A stretch of DNA of 64,000 bases from an uncultured Muribaculaceae bacterium (GTDB taxonomy: Bacteria; Bacteroidota; Bacteroidia; Bacteroidales; Muribaculaceae): the NCBI GenBank assembly GCA_910584365.1, contig CAJUAF010000003.1:172126-236125 (forward strand), read 5' to 3'. The translations under genes were made by a program, and so were the position numbers. How positions within the stretch are numbered: the first letter of the stretch is position 1; each line of letters opens with the position of its first letter. Positions 1 through 8,441 of this stretch are shown here, one piece after another. Below the pieces are notes generated by a model. The model was not told the DNA's origin and did not search any database. It worked only from the letters and a program-made list of their open reading frames with translations.

Positions 1-855
1 GGCGGTGACCGAGAGAGTATCGCTGCCGCGGAGCAGTCCTACGGGTACCGGTTTTCCGGCGGCTGCCGTCAGGGCTTCCGAAAGTTCGCCGTATGAGGGC
101 GTAGCGATATTGTTTACCGAGATTATCCTGTCTCCTTCGAGAATTCCCGCTTTTTCAGCCGGTTCGCCGGGCATTATGGTTTTGACGAATACCGGAATAC
201 GGAAAGCCATGAACCCCTTTTCTGGATCAAGGCGCTCGATGGCATTGGCGGGCAGGGAGATGTCGACCGTGTCATGGTGATTGCGCAGTACAGTAACTGT
301 TTTTGCCTCGAGAAGGGTAAAAAGGTGGCCGCGGTCATTCTGGTCGAGTTTCCGGCCGTCGGCGGCAAGGATAATGTCACCGGTGCGGAATCCCAGCTCG
401 ATTGCTTCGGGAGTGAAGTCCATCCCTTCATAAGCGTTCTCGTAGGGGATAGTCTTCTCCCCCCAGTACCAGGCGATTCCGGCGTAGATGATTATGGCAA
501 GAATAAAATTGTTGAGTACACCGCCGGTCATCACCAGCAGACGCTGCCATGCCGGTTTTACACGGAATTCATCGGGTTTCGGAGGAAGAGCCATCTGCTC
601 CTTATCCATCGACTCGTCGATCATACCGGCGATTTTCACGTAGCCTCCGAGCGGAAGCCATCCTATGCCGTATTCCGTATCGCTGTTTTTGGGTTTCCAC
701 TTAAAAGGAGTAAACCAGGGGTTGAAGAAAAGATAGAATTTTTCAACTCTGATTTTGAATATTCTCGCCCAGATGAAATGGCCGAACTCATGGATGATTA
801 CCAGAAGCGCAAGGGCTGCTATCAGCTGGGCGGCTTTTATGAGAAATGTTTCCAT
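1..855 (-). CDS. rseP: RseP-type site-2 intramembrane zinc metalloprotease (3' part cut by window edge)
   Basis: The reverse strand is open from an ATG at 855 to the window edge, giving 285 codons without a stop. The protein begins with a membrane segment (about residues 8-28) carrying the zinc-binding motif HEFGH (residues 22-26), typical of site-2 proteases. A second hydrophobic segment follows near residues 108-135, and the rest reads as PDZ-like sequence (for example EPAEKAGILEGDRI). Family members cleave membrane-anchored anti-sigma factors or signal-peptide remnants within the inner membrane. The C-terminal LDG-type catalytic segment would lie outside the window. It sits 31 bp downstream of dxr in the same orientation, a common arrangement in Bacteroidales, so the two are probably co-transcribed. 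Confidence 0.93.
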   Translation of the reverse strand, partial: METFLIKAAQLIAALALLVIIHEFGHFIWARIFKIRVEKFYLFFNPWFTPFKWKPKNSDTEYGIGWLPLGGYVKIAGMIDESMDKEQMALPPKPDEFRVKPAWQRLLVMTGGVLNNFILAIIIYAGIAWYWGEKTIPYENAYEGMDFTPEAIELGFRTGDIILAADGRKLDQNDRGHLFTLLEAKTVTVLRNHHDTVDISLPANAIERLDPEKGFMAFRIPVFVKTIMPGEPAEKAGILEGDRIISVNNIATPSYGELSEALTAAAGKPVPVGLLRGSDTLSVTA

Positions 856-886
856 TGTCGATTTTGTCAGATTAAATAACAGAGAC

Positions 887-2098
887 TTAAGCCTTTATGA
901 TTGTGCTGCCGCAGGCTTCAGCCATCGCCTTGACTCGACGGCGCGTTGCGGCGTTGCAGGCCACGTAGTCCTCATATTCCGGCGATGCGATATTTTCGGT
1001 AAAGGTCTCCACTGCCTCGCGGATAAGGGGATAGATGTCGGTGAAGCGTATCTGCTCTTTAAGGAAAGCCCCTACGGCGATTTCGTTGGCGGCATTGATG
1101 ACGCAGGGAATCAATCCTCCGCGCTCCAGAGCCAGATGGGCCAGCGTTATGCCGGGAAAACGTTCCGTGTCCGGAGCTTCAAAAGTTAGCTGCGACATTG
1201 CTTCCAGGGTGAGGCCCGGAGCGGAAGTCACGGGTCGGGTAGCTCCCGAGAGAGCATAGCGTATCGGGCCGCGCATATCGGGGACTCCGAGCTGAGCCTT
1301 GACCGAACCATCCTTGAATTCCACCATCGAATGAACTATCGACTGGGGATGCACGACGGCCATTATTTTTTCCGGTTCCACTCCGAACAGCCATCTAGCC
1401 TCGATAATTTCGAACGCTTTGTTGAGCATCGTCGCGGAGTCGACGGTGATTTTCGCTCCCATCGACCAGTTGGGATGATGCAGGGCGTCAGCCAGTGTGG
1501 CCGATGCGATGCGCTGGTGGCTCCATGTGCGGAAAGGTCCTCCGGAGGCTGTGATTATCAGCCGTCTTACCCGGGATACATCTTCCCCGACCAGGCATTG
1601 ATAAATGGCCGAATGCTCGGAGTCTACGGGGAGGATGCGGGACGCGCTCCCACGCAGCCGGCGCGTTACCAGGTCACCGGCCACGACAAGGGTCTCCTTG
1701 TTCGCCAGGGCTATTTCTTTTCCGGCCCCGATGGCGGCCAGTGTGGGCGCCAGGCCGCTGTAACCGACAGTCGCTGTGACCACCGTGTCCACTTCCGGAA
1801 GCGTCATGGCCTCGATTACGGCTTCCTGGCCGCAAAGAGCCTCTATGCCCGAGCCGGCAAGGAGTTCATTCAGCCGTCGGCCGGCTTCCTCGCTGGCTAT
1901 TACCGCGCGCAGCGGACGCCATCTGAGGGCTTGCGCCGCCAGTTCCTCGGCATTGCTTCCCGCCACCAGTACGACTGGCCGGAAACTGTCGGGATATTCC
2001 CGGCATACATCCAGCGTCTGACGCCCGATGGATCCGGTCGAGCCGAGAACGGCTATCCTTTTTATTTTATGTGGAGTATCTGATTGATTTATTTTCAT
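887..2098 (-). CDS. dxr: 1-deoxy-D-xylulose 5-phosphate reductoisomerase
   Basis: This 403-residue protein has the usual length for Dxr (IspC), the NADPH-dependent enzyme that converts DXP to 2-C-methyl-D-erythritol 4-phosphate in the MEP isoprenoid pathway. The NADPH-binding loop GSTGSIG is at residues 19-25. The family signatures LANKETLVVAGD and PVDSEHSAIYQCL, the latter with metal- and substrate-binding acidic residues, are intact. It is the first gene of a probable dxr-rseP unit. A Bacteroidetes-type promoter lies about 70 bp upstream. Nothing is truncated or unusual. Confidence 0.97.
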   Translation of the reverse strand: MKINQSDTPHKIKRIAVLGSTGSIGRQTLDVCREYPDSFRPVVLVAGSNAEELAAQALRWRPLRAVIASEEAGRRLNELLAGSGIEALCGQEAVIEAMTLPEVDTVVTATVGYSGLAPTLAAIGAGKEIALANKETLVVAGDLVTRRLRGSASRILPVDSEHSAIYQCLVGEDVSRVRRLIITASGGPFRTWSHQRIASATLADALHHPNWSMGAKITVDSATMLNKAFEIIEARWLFGVEPEKIMAVVHPQSIVHSMVEFKDGSVKAQLGVPDMRGPIRYALSGATRPVTSAPGLTLEAMSQLTFEAPDTERFPGITLAHLALERGGLIPCVINAANEIAVGAFLKEQIRFTDIYPLIREAVETFTENIASPEYEDYVACNAATRRRVKAMAEACGSTIIKA

Positions 2099-2167
2099 AA
2101 CTTACGGATGGTAAAAGAATAGCCTGTGAGTCATTCTGGACCTTCAGGGCGCTGCCTTACCGAAACG

Positions 2168-2198
2168 CAAAGTTACATATTTTTTTTGATAACTGCAA
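2168..2198 (-). promoter_or_regulatory. Bacteroidetes-type promoter for dxr
   Basis: On the reverse strand TAACTTTG (2168-2175) matches the -7 consensus TAnnTTTG. A TTG core (2196-2198) lies about 20 nt upstream in the -33 position. It points into dxr. Confidence 0.6.
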
Positions 2199-2245
2199 CT
2201 TCCGCAAGAGGTCACCGCTTCCCGGAAGAAAAGGGCGCAGGATGG

Positions 2246-3169
2246 CTATTCCTCCACGAAGGGAGAGAACATGACGGTGGAGAGATATTTCTCGGCCCGG
2301 TCCGGGAAGACCACTACGATTGAGCTTCCTTTCGGGGCGGTCCGGGCAGTGTCGAGTGCGGCAATCATTGCTGCTCCGGAACTCATTCCCGCGAATATGC
2401 CCTCGCTGGCGATAATCTTCCGGGCCATGTCGATGGCTTCCTCGCTGGAGACCATCACCTGGCGGTCAATCAGCGCGGGATTGTAGATAGCCGGCACGAT
2501 GGCTTCCTCCATATTTTTCAACCCCTGTATGTAATGGCCGCGCACGGGATGGGCGCAGACAATCCTGATGTCAGGCTTCAGGGCTTTCAGAAAGCGGGAT
2601 ATTCCCATGATTGTTCCGGAAGTTCCCAGGGCACAGACAAGATAGTCGATCCTGCCGCCTGACTGTGACCATATTTCCAGGGCTGTGTTCTCATAATGGG
2701 CAGTGTAGTTCGAGGCGTTACCGAACTGATCGGGCATGAAATACCTGCCTGGATTTTCCCTGCACAGCTGACGCGCTTTGCGGATGGCACCGTCTGTCCC
2801 TTCCTCTGCGGGAGTGAGGGTCACTCTGGCTCCGTAGGAACGGATTATGACACGTCTTTCGCGGGAGACTCCTTCGGACATTACAATCTCGACGTCATAG
2901 CCTTTTACCACGCCGAGCATCGCGAGTCCGATACCGGTATTGCCCGAGGTGGGTTCGATAATGGTCATCCCTTTGCGCAGACGCCCTGAATTCTCGGCGT
3001 CCTCGATCATTTTGAGGGCTATGCGGTCCTTGATGCTTCCGGTGGGGTTGAAACCTTCCACTTTGGCGAGGATTTCGACCCCTTCAACGTCATTGAGGCG
3101 GTTAATTCTTACCAGCGGGGTCGAGCCGATAGCCTCAAGAATATTTTCTTTTATATCCATGGGATTCAC
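2246..3169 (-). CDS. cysM: PLP-dependent cysteine synthase, CysM-like
   Basis: The 307-residue protein belongs to fold-type II PLP enzymes that make L-cysteine from O-acetylserine (or O-phosphoserine) and sulfide. The Schiff-base lysine is K47 in NPTGSIKDR. The substrate loop TSGNTGIGLA and the phosphate-binding loop GTSGTIMG are present. The sequence GHYIQGLKNM and the GTSGT rather than GTGGT loop resemble CysM more than CysK, so the CysM name is an inference. Its start overlaps the end of the upstream YccF gene by 4 nt (ATGA), indicating translational coupling. Confidence 0.87.
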   Translation of the reverse strand: MNPMDIKENILEAIGSTPLVRINRLNDVEGVEILAKVEGFNPTGSIKDRIALKMIEDAENSGRLRKGMTIIEPTSGNTGIGLAMLGVVKGYDVEIVMSEGVSRERRVIIRSYGARVTLTPAEEGTDGAIRKARQLCRENPGRYFMPDQFGNASNYTAHYENTALEIWSQSGGRIDYLVCALGTSGTIMGISRFLKALKPDIRIVCAHPVRGHYIQGLKNMEEAIVPAIYNPALIDRQVMVSSEEAIDMARKIIASEGIFAGMSSGAAMIAALDTARTAPKGSSIVVVFPDRAEKYLSTVMFSPFVEE

Positions 3170-3534
3170 TGAATTTCCTTACCGAAAGGGAAAAGAGCCA
3201 GGCGCATCAGCTTGAAATGCTGGAGGCCGAAAGGAATACCGATGATTGTGATGCAGAAGAGAATCCCCCAGCCAAGATGGGTTATCGCGATGGGGATTCC
3301 GCCGACGAACCACCAGATTATGTTCATGATTCCGGCCAGGCAGCCCGAAGGCCATCCTGCGGGAGCGACGGCCGTTCCGAAGGGCCATAGGGCAACGGCG
3401 GCCAGTTTCATTGTCTGCAGTCCGAACGGGATACCGATAACGGTAAGCATCATCAGTATGCTTGATATGGCATATTCGATGGCGATCATCAGTCCGCCGA
3501 ATATAAACCAGATGATATTCAACAGTGTATTCAT
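3166..3534 (-). CDS. YccF-family inner-membrane protein
   Basis: A 122-residue hydrophobic protein with two internally similar halves. Each contains a motif of the type IGIPFGLQxxKLxxxALxPFG (around residues 33-53 and 98-118), the hallmark of the YccF domain. Three to four membrane segments are visible. The biochemical role of YccF proteins is not established. The gene overlaps the downstream cysteine synthase by 4 nt and starts 52 bp after dnaB ends, so it may belong to a dnaB-yccF-cysM unit. The alternating hydrophobic repeats strongly support a real gene. Confidence 0.85.
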   Translation of the reverse strand: MNTLLNIIWFIFGGLMIAIEYAISSILMMLTVIGIPFGLQTMKLAAVALWPFGTAVAPAGWPSGCLAGIMNIIWWFVGGIPIAITHLGWGILFCITIIGIPFGLQHFKLMRLALFPFGKEIQ

Positions 3535-3586
3535 AATTCGTAAATTACGGATTTAATCGGGTGCCTCCGCACAATCCACGGCCTGC

Positions 3587-5164
3587 TCAGAAAGGCGCTG
3601 GTTCGTCGGAGGAAGGGGCGGTAAGGTCGGCAGACCCTCCGGTGAAAGGGGTAGAACCGTCGGCGTAGGGGGATAAGGACGAATCTCCGCCGGCGGTATT
3701 CATCCGGGATGCCACGACCTCCTGAGTGGTGATATAATCCTCGTCCCAGTTCTGGAAACGGGCATACTGGTTGACGAATCGCATCTTGACGTCATCGACC
3801 TTACCTGAACGGTGCTTGGCCACGATGAAAAGAGCCAGACCGCGGATGTCGTTCCCTTCGGCGTCTTCCGAACTGTGGGTATAATATTCCGGACGGTGTA
3901 TAAAGCAGACGATGTCGGCGTCCTGCTCGATGGCCCCGGATTCGCGGAGGTCGCTGAGCTGGGGTCGCTTCGACTGGGAGTCGGTTCCGCGGCTCTCGAC
4001 CGAGCGGTTCAGCTGCGACAGGGCGATAATCGGAATATTCAGCTCTTTGGCCAGCTGTTTGAGATTTCGGGAAATCATGGACACCTCCTGTTCTCGCGAG
4101 CCGAATTTCATTCCGGAGGCGTTCATCAGCTGGAGGTAGTCGATGATGATTATCTTCACACCATGCTCGCGGACAAGACGCCGGGCCTTGGTCCTGAGTT
4201 CAAAGACCGACAGCGAGGGGGTGTCGTCGATAAAGAGGGGAGCGTTGTAGAGCGGTTTGACTCCGGCCATCAGCTTGTCCCAGTCGCCGGGGGTGAGGCG
4301 TCCGCTCTTGATTTTCTCGCCCTCCACTTCGCAGGCATTGGATATCAGACGATTCACAAGCTGGAGATTACTCATTTCAAGTGAGAAGATGGCCGTGGGC
4401 GTGTTCAGGTCGATAGCCATATTCTTGGCCATGGAAAGCACGAAAGCCGTCTTTCCCATGGCGGGACGCGCGGCGATGATGATAAGGTCGGAGTTCTGCC
4501 ATCCGGAGGTCAGTTTGTCGAGCTCGTGGAATTTTGTCTCGAGGCCCGACAGACCCGATTCCCTGTTGGCCGCCGCCTCAATCTGGTCGAGAGCCTGACG
4601 GATGACGGGGTCAATCTGAGTGACATCTTTCTTTACATTCCGCTGGGAAATCTCGAACAGCTTTCCTTCCGCTTCCTGGAGAAGATCGTCGACATCATTG
4701 GATTCGTCGAAAGCCTTCTCTTCAATCTGAGCCGAGAAGTTGATAAGTTCGCGGGCGAGATATTTCTGGGCCACGATGCGGGCGTGAAACTCCACGTGCG
4801 CTCCCGAGGCCACCCGGGCGGTCAGTTCGGAAATCGCAGCAGGGCCGCCTACAAGTTTCAGGTCGCCGTTGGCCCGGAGCTTCTGGGTGACGGTCAGCAT
4901 ATCGATTGACTGCTGGGAGGCGCCGAGCTGCTGTATGGCCTCATATATCTTCTGGTGACCGGGGTCATAGAAGCACTCCGGCTTGAGGATGTCGCAGACT
5001 GTGGTGTAAGCGTCTTTTTCGAGCATCAGGGCGCCCAGGACGGCCTGTTCTACTTCCAGGTCACGGGGAGCCACGCGCCCCTCGCGTTCAAGGAGCTGCT
5101 GCTGGTTGCGGCGCGCGTCGCTGTAATTGCCGCGCCGCTGGTATGTGTTGCTGGTTTCTGCCAT
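3587..5164 (-). CDS. dnaB: Replicative DNA helicase DnaB
   Basis: The 525-residue protein has the two-part DnaB structure. An N-terminal helical domain (about residues 35-140, starting PRDLEVEQAVLGALML) is followed by a linker and the RecA-like helicase core. Walker A is ARPAMGKT (residues 232-239), and the Walker B/DnaB signature IIIIDYLQLM and QLNRSVESR are present. It forms the hexameric helicase at the replication fork, loaded by DnaC/DnaI-type or alternative loaders. The C terminus carries a low-complexity Ser/Gly/Asp tail. It is not near an origin in this window. Confidence 0.97.
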   Translation of the reverse strand: MAETSNTYQRRGNYSDARRNQQQLLEREGRVAPRDLEVEQAVLGALMLEKDAYTTVCDILKPECFYDPGHQKIYEAIQQLGASQQSIDMLTVTQKLRANGDLKLVGGPAAISELTARVASGAHVEFHARIVAQKYLARELINFSAQIEEKAFDESNDVDDLLQEAEGKLFEISQRNVKKDVTQIDPVIRQALDQIEAAANRESGLSGLETKFHELDKLTSGWQNSDLIIIAARPAMGKTAFVLSMAKNMAIDLNTPTAIFSLEMSNLQLVNRLISNACEVEGEKIKSGRLTPGDWDKLMAGVKPLYNAPLFIDDTPSLSVFELRTKARRLVREHGVKIIIIDYLQLMNASGMKFGSREQEVSMISRNLKQLAKELNIPIIALSQLNRSVESRGTDSQSKRPQLSDLRESGAIEQDADIVCFIHRPEYYTHSSEDAEGNDIRGLALFIVAKHRSGKVDDVKMRFVNQYARFQNWDEDYITTQEVVASRMNTAGGDSSLSPYADGSTPFTGGSADLTAPSSDEPAPF

Positions 5165-5226
5165 AAATGATTGGTTTGATCCCCCGGAGGGGATTGCCAG
5201 GAGAGAGCCGATGATATTACAGTGGT

Positions 5227-6096
5227 TTACAGGGAATCGTAAGACGGGGAGAACGTATCCCCCTGGAGCGGGTCACCGGTGCGGATACCCCGCGACAGCC
5301 ATGCCACACGCTGCGACGAGCGGCCATGATTGAAGCTGTCGGGCATCTCCCGGCCGGTGGCCTTGCGCTGAAGGTAATCGTCGCCGATTTTCGATGCGGC
5401 GTTTATCGCGTTCTCCACATCGCCTGGTTCCAGGGAGCCGAACATCGCGTTGTCCCGGTTGGCCCAGACGCCGGCATAGAAATCAGCCTGAAGTTCGAGG
5501 CGCACACTTATACGGTTGGATTCCCTCTCCGGAAGCCGGGCCATCTGTTCGTGGGCCTGGTCGAGAGTGCCGAGCAGGTGTTGTACGTGGTGTCCTACCT
5601 CGTGGGCGATCACGTAAGCGTAAGCGAAATCTCCGGAGGCTCCTATCTGGCTCTGCATCTGCTTGAAGAAATCAAGGTCGATATAGACCGTTTCGTCGGC
5701 CGAACAGTAGAACGGACCGACCTGCGACGTTGCATTGCCGCAGCCTGACTGAACCGCGCCGGTGAACAGCACAAGTTTCGGACACCGATATTCGCCCCAG
5801 CCCTGTTTCCTGAACTCGGCGGTCCAGACATCTTCGGTTCCGGCCAGCACTTTGGATGCGAGGTCGGCCAGGCGTTCATCCTCCGCGTCGGGCTGATAGT
5901 CCTGTGTGGCGTAGGAGGTATTGCCTGCCTGGTTGAGTACTGTGCCGAGTACGTCGCCCATGTCGCCCCCGCTCAGGAGGGTGATGATTCCGGCTACGAT
6001 TACTCCGATGATTCCGCCGCCGATGCCGACAGTGCGCCCCGAAAGGCCCCTGCGGTCGCTGACATTGCTGCTTCTGCGTCTTCCGTCAAGTCTCAT
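5227..6096 (-). CDS. YpfJ-type neutral zinc metallopeptidase
   Basis: The chosen ATG at 6096 gives 289 residues and the typical family N terminus MRLDGRRRSSNVSDRRG; the open frame continues 35 codons upstream, but that extension is unlike the family and overlaps the probable promoter. A glycine-rich membrane segment follows (GGGIIGVIVAGIITLL). The catalytic zinc motif HEVGHHVQHLLG lies in the second half, with a downstream acidic segment (LELQADFYAGVWA) that would supply the third ligand. The family is a predicted membrane-anchored peptidase with its domain outside the inner membrane; the substrate is unknown. It is divergently transcribed from nadE. Confidence 0.88.
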   Translation of the reverse strand: MRLDGRRRSSNVSDRRGLSGRTVGIGGGIIGVIVAGIITLLSGGDMGDVLGTVLNQAGNTSYATQDYQPDAEDERLADLASKVLAGTEDVWTAEFRKQGWGEYRCPKLVLFTGAVQSGCGNATSQVGPFYCSADETVYIDLDFFKQMQSQIGASGDFAYAYVIAHEVGHHVQHLLGTLDQAHEQMARLPERESNRISVRLELQADFYAGVWANRDNAMFGSLEPGDVENAINAASKIGDDYLQRKATGREMPDSFNHGRSSQRVAWLSRGIRTGDPLQGDTFSPSYDSL

Positions 6097-6146
6097 TGTT
6101 TCGTGAAGATTAGTATCATTGTACTGTCCGGGATAATATTTAAGGA

Positions 6147-6154
6147 CAAAGTTA
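6147..6154 (-). promoter_or_regulatory. -7 element upstream of the zinc metallopeptidase
   Basis: The reverse strand reads TAACTTTG, an exact match to TAnnTTTG, 51 bp upstream of the chosen start at 6096. Its position inside the longer open frame supports the shorter start. No clear -33 TTTG is visible. Confidence 0.5.
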
Positions 6155-6250
6155 AGGAAATTTGGCCGATTTTGCGTAACTTCGCCCTTTAAATATGTCA
6201 ACGGTTTTTCAATGTTGACTGTTTAATATCTGAAACTAAGCTTTAAGATA

Positions 6251-8320
6251 ATGCATCATGATTATTTCCGGGTGGCCGCGTGTGTGCCTCCGGTGCGCGT
6301 GGCCGATGTGGAGGCCAATGCCTGCGCTATAATTGAAATGCTCGGACAACTCGACAGCCGAGGGGTCGAGCTGGCCGTTTTCCCTGAACTTTGCGTCACG
6401 GGTTACACCTGTGGCGACCTTTTCCATAACGAGACCCTGCTTGAGGCTGCCGCCACGGCCGTCTCCGAGATTGCGGAGGCCACCAAGAACATGAGCGTCC
6501 ATGCCATCATCGGCGCCCCCATGGTTTTTGACGAGCGGCTATACAATTGCGGAATTGTTGTAGGGCAGGGGATGATGAAACTTACTGTTCCGAAAACCTA
6601 TCTGCCAAACTATAACGAATTCTATGAACGGCGCCTGTGGACCCCGGCTCCGAAAGTGGTTGACACGGAGGACAGTCGTATGGCGGTCTCTCCGAATAAA
6701 ATCGTACAGATAAACGGCGTCAAGATTGCCATTGAAATTTGCGAGGACCTGTGGGTACCCATCCCTCCTTCCTGTCATGCCTCAATGGCCGGCGCTAAAA
6801 TTATCGTAAATCTTTCGGCGTCGCCCGATACTATCGGCAAGTACGACTATCTCCGCGAGCTGATTGCCCAGCAGTCGGCCCGCTGTATCTGCGGGTATGT
6901 CTATGCCGCTGCCGGATTCGGCGAATCCTCCACCGACCTGGTATTTGACGGGAAGGGCATTATAGCCGAGAACGGCGTAATCCTCGGTTCCACTCCCCGC
7001 TGGAAGGAGGGCCCCCAGTATATAATCCGCGACATAGACATCGCTCTGCTTTCCCACGACCGTATGCACCGCGGTACGTTCGCCGACTGTGCCGACCGCG
7101 AGAACACCGTGGCGTTCCCCACCGTGCAGCAGCTCAATCTGAACCTGAGCGAACTTCTCGACCCAGAGAACCAGGAGGGACTCCGCGAAAAACTCGACAA
7201 GATTATCGGACAGAATAAAGACGAGGATGAGAACCGGGAGGACACTCAGCTGTTACGCACAATCGAGCCTCATCCGTTTGTTCCCTCGGATGATGCCGAG
7301 ATCGACCGCCGGTGTGACGAGATAGTGAATATCCAGGTAGCCGGACTTGCGCAGCGTCTGCGCGCTACCGGATGCAAATGCCTGGTAGTAGGTATCTCCG
7401 GAGGGCTCGATTCCACGCTTGCCCTGCTTGTTGCCACCCGGGCGTTTGACCGGCTCGGTCTTGACCGCAAGGGGATCATAGGGGTGACTATGCCGGGATT
7501 CGGAACAACCGGGCGTACCCATTCAAACGCTCTTACACTGATGGATGCTCTCGGAGTGACTTTCCGCGAAATTCCTATCGGGCCGGCGGTGGAACAGCAT
7601 TTCCGGGACATCAACCATGATCCTTCGGTGCGCGACGTCACGTATGAGAATTGCCAGGCGCGGGAGCGTACTCAGATTCTGATGGATATCTCCAATCAGG
7701 AGAACGGTATGGTCCTGGGAACCGGCGACCTTTCGGAACTTGCGCTGGGATGGGCCACTTACAACGGTGACCAGATGTCGATGTATGGCGTCAATGCCTC
7801 CGTACCGAAAACCCTCGTCAAATATCTTGTGCGCTGGTTTGCTTTCCGTTCGGAAAATCCGGATATGGCGGAGGCGCTTGTTGATATCATAGACACTCCG
7901 GTATCGCCGGAACTGTTGCCCCCCTCGGCTGACGGAGAGATTGCCCAGCGGACCGAAGACCTTGTGGGGCCATACGAACTCCACGACTTCTTCCTTTTCC
8001 ATACACTCCGCTACGGCTTCCCCCCGGAACGTGTCTACTTCATGGCCTGCCGTGCTTTTATCCATCAGCACCATGGAAAGACCTACCAGGGACGCGGAGG
8101 CATGGAGGTCGGCAAATATCAGCCGGAAGAGATACTCCACTGGATGAAAGTCTTCTACCGCCGCTTTTTCTCGCAGCAGTTCAAGCGTTCCTGTATGCCT
8201 GACGGTCCTAAAGTCGGCTCGGTATGTCTGTCGCCGCGCGGCGACTGGCGTATGCCCTCCGACGCTTCGGCTGCAGCATGGCTTGCTGCCATCGACAAGA
8301 TTTCCCCCGACAACGCCTGA
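6251..8320 (+). CDS. nadE: Glutamine-hydrolysing NAD+ synthetase
   Basis: A 689-residue two-domain enzyme. The N-terminal nitrilase-type glutaminase (about 1-290) has the Glu-Lys-Cys triad, read as E46 (PELCVTGY), K114 (VPKTYLPN) and C163 (EICEDLW). The C-terminal synthetase domain has the ATP-pyrophosphatase P-loop SGGLDST at 382-388 and the later motif GTGDLSELALGW. Ammonia from glutamine is channelled to amidate deamido-NAD+ in the last step of NAD+ biosynthesis. The length matches the long NadE form. Transcription ends at a strong palindromic terminator shared with the convergent guaB. Confidence 0.96.
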   Translation: MHHDYFRVAACVPPVRVADVEANACAIIEMLGQLDSRGVELAVFPELCVTGYTCGDLFHNETLLEAAATAVSEIAEATKNMSVHAIIGAPMVFDERLYNCGIVVGQGMMKLTVPKTYLPNYNEFYERRLWTPAPKVVDTEDSRMAVSPNKIVQINGVKIAIEICEDLWVPIPPSCHASMAGAKIIVNLSASPDTIGKYDYLRELIAQQSARCICGYVYAAAGFGESSTDLVFDGKGIIAENGVILGSTPRWKEGPQYIIRDIDIALLSHDRMHRGTFADCADRENTVAFPTVQQLNLNLSELLDPENQEGLREKLDKIIGQNKDEDENREDTQLLRTIEPHPFVPSDDAEIDRRCDEIVNIQVAGLAQRLRATGCKCLVVGISGGLDSTLALLVATRAFDRLGLDRKGIIGVTMPGFGTTGRTHSNALTLMDALGVTFREIPIGPAVEQHFRDINHDPSVRDVTYENCQARERTQILMDISNQENGMVLGTGDLSELALGWATYNGDQMSMYGVNASVPKTLVKYLVRWFAFRSENPDMAEALVDIIDTPVSPELLPPSADGEIAQRTEDLVGPYELHDFFLFHTLRYGFPPERVYFMACRAFIHQHHGKTYQGRGGMEVGKYQPEEILHWMKVFYRRFFSQQFKRSCMPDGPKVGSVCLSPRGDWRMPSDASAAAWLAAIDKISPDNA

Positions 8321-8374
8321 GGGCTTCGGGTTCCTGCCTTCTGAACCATTCTGACAGCACTCTCGCCATCCGGG

Positions 8375-8424
8375 CGAAAAACAGGACGGTGTGTCAAAAT
8401 TTTGACACACCGTCCTGTTTTTCG
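8375..8424. terminator. Perfect 50-bp palindromic bidirectional terminator (nadE/guaB)
   Basis: A perfect inverted repeat with its centre between 8399 and 8400. The arms contain ACAGGACGGTGTGTCAAAA, flanked by A-runs on the left and T-runs on the right, so U-tails form in both directions. It lies between the convergent ends of nadE and guaB. It shares sequence with terminators at 12637, 26521 and 38807. Confidence 0.9.
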
Positions 8425-8441
8425 ATTGTAATATAAGGTGG

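Noticed and set aside
8390..8409. Similarity of the nadE/guaB terminator centre to the XRE operator (TTGTCAAAATTTGACAA)
   Set aside because: The terminator centre is an even-length palindrome with different flanks, at a gene end. The resemblance is probably due to the short shared TGTCAAAATTT core.
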